Assembly (NCBI GenBank): GCA_950022655.1
Contig: OX465579.1
Span: 18,761,088-18,825,087, forward strand
Length of the DNA: 64,000 nucleotides
Direction: 5' to 3'
Origin: Alentia gelatinosa
Taxonomy: Eukaryota; Annelida; Polychaeta; Phyllodocida; Polynoidae
Shown here: piece after piece, positions 54,801-60,800 of the stretch
Position numbering within the stretch: the stretch's first letter is position 1
Layout of the letters: each line of letters begins with the position of its first letter
The notes under the pieces: generated by a model
Databases searched by the model: none
The model's input: the letters and a program-made list of their open reading frames with translations, nothing else
Told to the model about the DNA's origin: nothing
Made by a program: the position numbers and the translations under genes

Positions 54801-57800
54801 GTGCTGGGTGATTGAAGGCGTGAACGAATCAAGTCGAGCGTAACGCTGACCTTTGGTTTCTTCACGCATGCGGTGTTGAGACGCTCAAGATGAGCCAGTC
54901 TCGACACGGTTGATTGGTTCGCGACAGTGAATCTAGGTCACTTAGGAGTATATAAGACCCTGTTTTTTCAGTAGTCTTCACTCTGTGATCGGAGTGGTGC
55001 CTAGCACCAAAGGAGTCGGGCGGTAGCAGCATGGCTGACCGTGCCCCGTCTACGGAGGGTGAGCGCGAGCTCCCCTCACCCCTGCCCGGATCCTCAGCTT
55101 CGGCTGAGCGGGGGGCAGATCTGGACGATGATGCTTTGCTCATCAGGTCAGATGATGGTGATTTTGACCTGGAAGGGTACGAGTCTGCGGACTCTGTTCT
55201 TCTTGGGGAAACCCGAGATGAACGACCCGGAAAGGGAAAAAGTCACACCGGGAAGAAGTCTGAGGCGGCCCCGGCCGCTAAGGGCTCTTCTGGTGCCCGT
55301 CCGAAGACGAGCTCAGTGAAAACTGAGGCCTCTGACTCGGATGTGTTTATGGCCGAAGGTTCCGAATCGGAGCGTGATACGCCGAGGCGAGGCCGAGCCC
55401 GCCCGCGTCGTCACTCTCCGAGGAAGTCCTCCGAAGAGATGGGTTCCAGGCATGAGGTTTCAACCCAGAGCCTGGAACAAATGTTAGCTGGCATCCCAGA
55501 TCCCAAAACGCGTGCCATAGTACAGTCAATGTACCAAAATTGGACTCCACCCGGAGTGGAGCTGGCGGAAGCCGGGACCTTTTTGGCCCCGGGTCCGGTA
55601 GCAAAACCCGGAAAGTCTGAGGCTGGGACAGAGACGGCTATGGAGACTGATTCGTCAGTTGGGGACGACTCTGTAAAAGGGTCGTCCAGCAAAGGTGAGA
55701 AACCGGTGTCAACACCGGCTAAACCCGCGCCGGGGAAGTCTGTCAGTAAGACTGAGGTGTCAAAACCTCGGGAAGCTGACAAGACTGAGCCGCAGCTTTC
55801 AAAACAGAACCGGAAGCGACTCCGTCGTGCAGCCCGGAAACGGGCTGAGGCGGAGCTAGAAAGGACAGGAGGTCAGCCGAAATCACGTGACTCGGAGAAA
55901 GGGAAACCTCAAACCGGGAAGCGTGAGGAGTCGAAGGGGGCTGAGTCGAAAGGCTCGGACAAACCCGCGGCGCAGGCTGGACCTAGTGTGGCTGACACTA
56001 TACCGAGTACCTCAACAGGTGCCACGGGTGGCGGAGAGGTCAAGTGTTGGGGAACGGAGATGGACAAGGCTAAACCCCTGGTCTCATCCAACCCTGACAA
56101 TGATGACGGTGATTTCCAACCTGGCGTAAAGCGGGCTGGGAAGAGAACGGTAGCTAGACAGATACCCGCCTCTTTGCTGGGCAAGACTTACACTTGCCTA
56201 GAAGATCTCCGTCATGGAAACCGACATTACATCCCCGATGGTGTCGGTTTAGATGGAACCTCAGATGATGAGGAGTGGCTAGTTGACGAGGGTTCTCCCA
56301 ACGCCTGGTACATAGACCGGGTGAAAGGAGTTTCCCGAGTTAGCCGGCTGAAGTACGAGGATCAGGTCAAAGACCGGATCGCGTACGCATGGCACAAGTT
56401 TGGGAACGGCAATCATTGTGTCTTCTTGAGTTGCCATGGGAGGGACAAGAAATTGTCACCGACCTACGCGACTGAAGGTCGTTACGCTAGGCACCTCGTA
56501 GAGGTACACTTAGCCGAACGACCATGGCTACAGTGCCTTGGCAAGAAGGGTGGTTCTTGTCAGGCTGGGTGTGCCAGTTCCAGGCGTTCGTGTCTAGTCA
56601 GACACATTGCCCGGGAACACCGGACTGCTGGTGCTGCTGCTCGGGAACGGGTCATGAATCTGTGGCAGAGATTCGTTGACTTAGGTTCCGAGACTCAGAG
56701 AGGCAAACCGGAACCCGAGACTTGTGTGACAGACGGTCGACTGTTTAAGATCGGATGGAAGAAGAATCCTGGCTGGTTCGGGACTCTGATGCTATCCGCG
56801 TCAAAACATCGACAAATGTCAAAAGAGTCGAGGAAGAAACGGTCCCTTAGCCGGGAACCGTCTCAAAAGTCCTCGAAGGCTAAACGACAGGTCAAGAAGC
56901 TGTCATCGTCCTCGTCCAGCGAGACTGACACTTCTGAGCGATCCAGTCGGAAGCCCAGAAAGAAATTGGCTCCGGGTAAGCACACCATCGCTGACGTGGT
57001 GGAAGCTGCTTACCAGGTAGGGCCAAAGTTGTCTGGGGGATTGAAAGTCCTCTCAGACCTGAGTGAAGGAAACGTTCCAACGGCTTCAAAAGCCCGCGGA
57101 CCCGTAGAAAAACCAGCTAGGACTCGTCCTAGCTCAAGTCTCTCGGGAGTTTCCCCGCTCAACAGAGGTGTTACCCAAGCACCCGGGAAAGTTGAGGAAG
57201 AAGAGGCCTTTCCGGCACTCCCTCCACCAGCCAACCCGGTTGTTGAGGTAAAGAAGAAACCAACGACACAATCACCCGTTGCGTCGAAGGTGACTTCCTC
57301 TCCCTGTGCGATGTCGGTTGAATACGTCCAACGGGCGGATCAGTTAGAGTCGCATATAGGTGGCCGTGTCCGAACGGGCGCGCAGTCTCTCCATGAAGGC
57401 CTCGTTAAGGAGCTAGTGAACCTAGCCCGATTCGAGGTAAGAGAAGCCACGAAAGGCCTGGCTAAACAATACGCGTTGGACTTAGAGGACGCACGTATTG
57501 CAAAAACCACGGCCCAGTCGAGGTTTGCCCGGGCGGAAGCCCAGACCCATCGCCAAGATGAACGTTGTCTTCGGCACTTGGGTATGTCGCTCTATGACAT
57601 CGGTGACGACCCGCAAGCCCTTGAGGAAGCGTGGTTGGCCCGTCAAAGGAGCCGGGGAAGATTTCTTCAGTTCACCACGGAAGAATCAAACTCGACACGT
57701 CAGCAACTCGCTGGCATGTTGGGATGGTCACCCGTGGAAGAAAATTCCCAACAGGACACTACATCCATAGCGGCTCAGCCCATGGATGTCAGTGTAGATA

Positions 57801-60800
57801 CTCCGCTGTCAGGACCCGGTCAGACCCCACAGGATCACCACAGGATCGGTTCCACCGACGGCTAGCGCACCAAGCCAGTCGGACCTTCTCGACCTCAGGA
57901 TATCCTCCGATGAGGATATTTAGGGGTTGACAATGACCAACTCGGCTGGTGCCTAACAAGCCGGGAAGACGCCGTCTAAACTCGGAACCGGCAGAGCCAA
58001 CAACTCTCCTGGATCCGAAGTCAGACGGGTATGGGAAGTGCCGGGGAGGAAAATTTTTTTTTCCGACCTAGCTACTTCCAGAATGTGGCCTCCTAGCCAG
58101 AATTCTGCACTTTCTCGGCGAACCGCAAGGATCGCTGGGAGGGGTAGAGGGAAAGTTAGGAGTAACCAATAATAAGCGATCCTGGGTTGGGGCTGGGGAA
58201 AGTCAGTAAAATGACTTCCCTAAGGCACAACCCTGGTTTCAGGCGGCTGAAGGTTCTCTCGATGGTCAGGCCCGTAATAGGCCCCCATCACGAAAACCTC
58301 CGGCCTGTGGTGTGGTACCAGGTAAGGAAGATTGTGCCTTTCGGGTACAGATCTGACTTCCCAGGTCTGTGTCGGAACTGAGTTCATCGACTCGATAGTG
58401 AGATAGTAGGCGTAACCCCTGATCTGATGGATTACGCCGGCTATTTCTACCTTGGGTTGGTGATCGTAAGTTCTGAATCCGGCTTAGAATTGGGGCCTTA
58501 ATTGGTACTCGATTCGAGCCGAGAAAAAAATATGCCAATATAGCTGGAGTCAAAATGAAAGAACACTGATACCACACACTCTTACCAGGTGGATGGAGAA
58601 TTGTTTTGCCTTTTTGGCCGTTATTTCCGTATTCGGAAACTTTCAACTCGGAAGGTGTTTAGCGAGGCTAACCCTTCTCTACATATGGATGTCTTCCAAC
58701 TTGAAGAACAGTGGGAAGCCCAGCACCCGTCGGCATCGGGCTGAATGTAGTAGGTCTGCTACGCCGATGGGCCAGCTGGGCTCGATACTTTAAGATGAGA
58801 AAGAGAACGACACTTCACTCGCCGGGAGCTAACAGAGGACTTCAACAAGATCCGGAACAGCTGGAGGCAGAGTGCTCGACAGGCCGGGCTGACCACCTGT
58901 AGGTCCGCGACTGTCGAGTCTTCCCTGCCCAACGCTCAAGAACCCGCTCCCCAGCTCAAGATGGGTGAATATCACATTTATTCAAGGTGCTAGCGAGGCT
59001 AGTCCTTCATTCTTCAAATGTCGTTTCCTCTTTCCTAAATGTCATATCTTCCATATTTTTAATAATTTCTCCATCTTACAATTCCACCTTTTTCACTTAT
59101 ACGTTGGTATCAGTGAATTCTTGTGAACACCAGGAAGCTAGAGAGTAGACCAAGAACTGCTGGATATATGTTGTAATTTTTAATTGGGTAGTACCTTAGC
59201 AGCAAAATGGCTGCCTTGGTTCCCCCCTTAGTAAAAACTGGGAGGGGTAATGTAGTGGGACGGGAATCCAGCAGTGTTCGTTTGTTTCACGGAAGGTGGC
59301 GTGATATGCCGATCCTTACTGTGCAGTGATTCCGGACAACGCCGCACACGAGAGTGGCGCGGTGGAGACCGGGATTACGTAACGCTTAGTATATATACTC
59401 AGCGTTCACAGTAGGTCGACAGGCTGTCCTCGCGCGTCCCTTCTACGGAACGGATCCTTGGGCCCTCACTTTGCAGGCGGGTTCTTGTAACCTTCCTGGT
59501 GGTTAGGCTGATCTTCCGGATTGGCCTATCCAGCGTTACCTAGCACCTATGTGCTAGGGTACTGTACTTGTAGGGAAGATCTTCCAGATCTTTCCGGGAA
59601 GTAAGTGATTAATAAACATCCTTGTTTATTAAGTGACGTTGTTGTGTTATGTGTGAATAGGTCTGTGCAAACTAACCGAAAACCGAACCAACCTACGTAA
59701 GTGCGTAGGGTGGGATCCTGCCTGGAACTAGCGTTCCGGATTGGGGTCATCCAACCTGCTAGACAGGCGGCGACCACCACACTAGTTTGCCAACTTATGA
59801 GTGACATCGCAAATATTCAGACTGTATTTCATAAAGTTCTAAGAAAAGTAAAAAAATAAGACAAAAAGATGAAAATTCATTAAAAATTTATATGGCAGTA
59901 AAGATGGGCGCCTGCCTATGCAATACACATAGACATCCTTATACACACTGATACAATAACTTCCAAATGGTAGCAAAATGAGAGGTCCACATGGTAGCGT
60001 ATCAGTCAATATAAGGAGACCTATGTACACCCCCACTCCCCCTAACAGTACCAATTCCATGGTACAAGAAAAGATGTTAAAAAATCTTTAATTCCAAATT
60101 TGCAAATGTACAAATTATGTTTAAATATTGTCATAGTATATCACAAAGTGAAGAATCAAAATGTATGGCTAGGGGCATAGGTTTACCAATGCCCCGTACA
60201 ACCTGGCCAACCTGCCTGCCCTGTCAACCAGCCTCCCCATACACTGCTCCCACCACCACCGCTGCCGCAATTTTAATTTGCAAAATGCTAGTATATACAC
60301 ATTATCTAAAGATATGAAAAAAAAGTTTTTCGTGGTGTATTTGCATTTAAAAATGCCTACTTACAATAAATATCATTCTCTACAAGTGACACTCATATTA
60401 GTGAGTATTTTCCAGATAACCTACTAAAGCCGGGAGATCTTCAAAAGGTGATGAATCTGGAAAAGATGACTATGGCCAAAAAGTCCCTGCAAGGCAGGGA
60501 TGACACTATAGATGTCACTGCTTGCAGGGACTACTTGATTGTGAATGTAATGGCCAACAATGCCAGCAGGCCAGGCCCAATACAAAACATGCTGGTTAGC
60601 CATGTGAAAAGAGGTGAGGAGAAGCTGACAGACGATGGATGCCATATCATATCGGTAAATTGAAATTTTGCATTTGGATGTGAATAAAGGTTTGTGGGGA
60701 GGTTAAAAAAATGAAATTTAAATTAAAAACCACTGTCGCATAAACTATATCATATACTAAAAATATCAATATAGATCTCAATGGAAAATTTAAAAGCTGC

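Larger units (their letters stand above)
47651..59785 (+). mobile_element. Ty3/gypsy LTR retrotransposon, element 2 (with extra 3' zinc-finger ORF)
   Basis: Full length, 47655-59781 (about 12.1 kb), flanked by the 4-base target duplication CTAG. LTRs are 531 bases each (47655-48185 and 59251-59781) and differ at one position that I can see (GGCGCGATA against GGCGTGATA). Internal order: primer-binding site, gag, protease, RT-RNase H-integrase, a spacer with its own promoter-like motifs, a 944-codon zinc-finger ORF, 1.4 kb of non-coding DNA and a polypurine tract. Every ORF is intact. It sits in sense orientation in an intron of the recombinase-like gene. Confidence 0.95.
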
